Below are positions 12,028 to 12,632 of a stretch of 12,632 bases of DNA, in pieces. The stretch lies in contig JANWHC010000007.1 in assembly GCA_025450615.1 (NCBI GenBank), positions 1 through 12,632 on the forward strand, read 5' to 3'. Under the pieces are notes generated by a model that did not search any database, was not told the origin of the DNA, and was given only the letters and a program-made list of their open reading frames with translations. Every line of letters starts with the position of its first letter. The stretch's first letter is position 1. Position numbers and translations under genes: made by a program. This stretch comes from Minisyncoccota bacterium. GTDB lineage: Bacteria > Patescibacteriota > Minisyncoccia > Phycocordibacterales > DATDWN01.

Positions 12028-12632
12028 ATGAAAAATAAAGGTTTTACATTACTAATGGCCATTGTTATCACCTCACTCCTTTTGGTGGTAAGTTTTATGG
12101 TCGTTAATATTGCTTTTAAACAACTTGTTATCTCTAGCACTAACAAAGAATCCCAATATGCTTTTTATGCTGCAGATAGTGGAATAGAATGCGCAATTTA
12201 TTGGGATTTACATGATCCTGCACAAAGCCAATTTGCTACTAGTACAGCCGGAAATATTTCTTGTGCAGGTTTTGCAATAAGTTCGGGTAGTCAAACTGTT
12301 CCAACAATTCCATCTCAAGCTAGTGTTATAGGAGGTGGAGGTGGAGGTGGCGGGGGTGGTCCAGCCACGAACTATGCTTTGACTGGTACACCTTCCGCTT
12401 CTTCAGAATATAATTCAGACTATTCAGGTAGTGGGGCTATAAACAATGACAGAAGTGGAGCAAACTGGGGATCGGGGGGAGGATGGAATGATGGAAATAA
12501 CGGCTCGTTTCCTGATTGGCTACAAATTCATTTTGCTTCAGCACAGACTATAAACGAAATAGATGTTTTTAGTGTTCAGGATAACTATACTAGTCCTTCC
12601 ACACCAACACCCGGAATGACATTTACTCAATA
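12028..12632 (+). CDS. PilX/GspK-like minor pilin with C-terminal discoidin-like domain (partial)
   Basis: The reading frame is open from the ATG at 12028 to the window end (201 codons, 3' end missing). Leader MKNKG is followed by a mature start FTLLM and a hydrophobic helix. Position 5 is Met, not Glu, as in many PilX/GspK proteins, which occupy the fibre tip. YAFYAADSGIECAIYW (residues 44-59) matches the helical A-x-AAE-G-x-x-A pattern of PilX N-terminal domains. Ten consecutive Gly codons (12331-12360, residues 102-111) form a linker. After it, from residue 115, come TGTPSASSEYNSDYSGS, NWGSGGGWNDG, PDWLQIHFASAQTINEIDVF and SVQDNY, the pattern of F5/8 type C (discoidin) galactose-binding-like domains. 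It would place a carbohydrate-binding module at the pilus tip. The four-gene H-J-I-K order supports the assignment. Missing sequence includes the end of the lectin-like domain. Confidence 0.88.
   Translation, partial: MKNKGFTLLMAIVITSLLLVVSFMVVNIAFKQLVISSTNKESQYAFYAADSGIECAIYWDLHDPAQSQFATSTAGNISCAGFAISSGSQTVPTIPSQASVIGGGGGGGGGGPATNYALTGTPSASSEYNSDYSGSGAINNDRSGANWGSGGGWNDGNNGSFPDWLQIHFASAQTINEIDVFSVQDNYTSPSTPTPGMTFTQ

Overview
The window holds one type IV pilus (T4P) assembly locus, with all genes on the + strand and little spare space. I infer a member of the Candidate Phyla Radiation (Patescibacteria, probably Parcubacteria-like). The reasons are the AT-rich sequence, the pilins that start with the G|FTLIELLVVIAIIGIL...VVLASLN.AR pattern common in those genomes, a PilM-N-O-B-T-C machine with no secretin (PilQ), PilY1 or full-length PilP, and the near absence of Shine-Dalgarno sites. 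The taxonomic call rests on recalled family patterns, not on a search.

Layout. 1-160: promoter region, with no gene I can call. 161-1285: pilM. 1286-1593: a short independent unit holding a 42-residue membrane protein (1342-1470) with the only canonical ribosome-binding site in the window, closed by a strong terminator. 1594-3181: pilN, pilO and a small PilP-like protein. 3204-7591: pilB (extension ATPase), a stand-alone receiver-domain protein, pilT (retraction ATPase) and pilC (platform). 7588-7712: a 125-nt interrupted inverted repeat that ends the machinery block. 7762-9380: three tandem major-type pilin genes. 9432-10295: pilD, the prepilin peptidase. 10279-12632: four minor pilins resembling FimT/GspH, PilW/GspJ, PilV/GspI and PilX/GspK. 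The last runs off the window and carries a ten-glycine linker and a discoidin-like (F5/8 type C) domain.

How it works together. PilM, PilN, PilO and PilC would form the cytoplasmic-membrane platform. PilB and PilT would drive extension and retraction, and the receiver protein between them is a plausible switch. PilD cuts and methylates the prepilins. One or more of the three pilins forms the shaft. The four minor pilins correspond to the H-I-J-K tip complex of related systems, here ending in a probable carbohydrate-binding domain that could serve attachment to a host or surface.

Regulation. TATAAT-type -10 boxes lie 6-16 nt upstream of six start codons, so many transcripts should be leaderless or nearly so. 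The second pilin gene differs: it has a leader of about 100 nt with a hairpin at its 5' end, a terminator of its own and strongly biased codons, and is my candidate for the main shaft pilin.

The items most worth follow-up are the 42-residue membrane protein, the lectin-like tip pilin, the structured pilin leader and the long inverted repeat. I saw no tRNA, rRNA, CRISPR array or insertion sequence.
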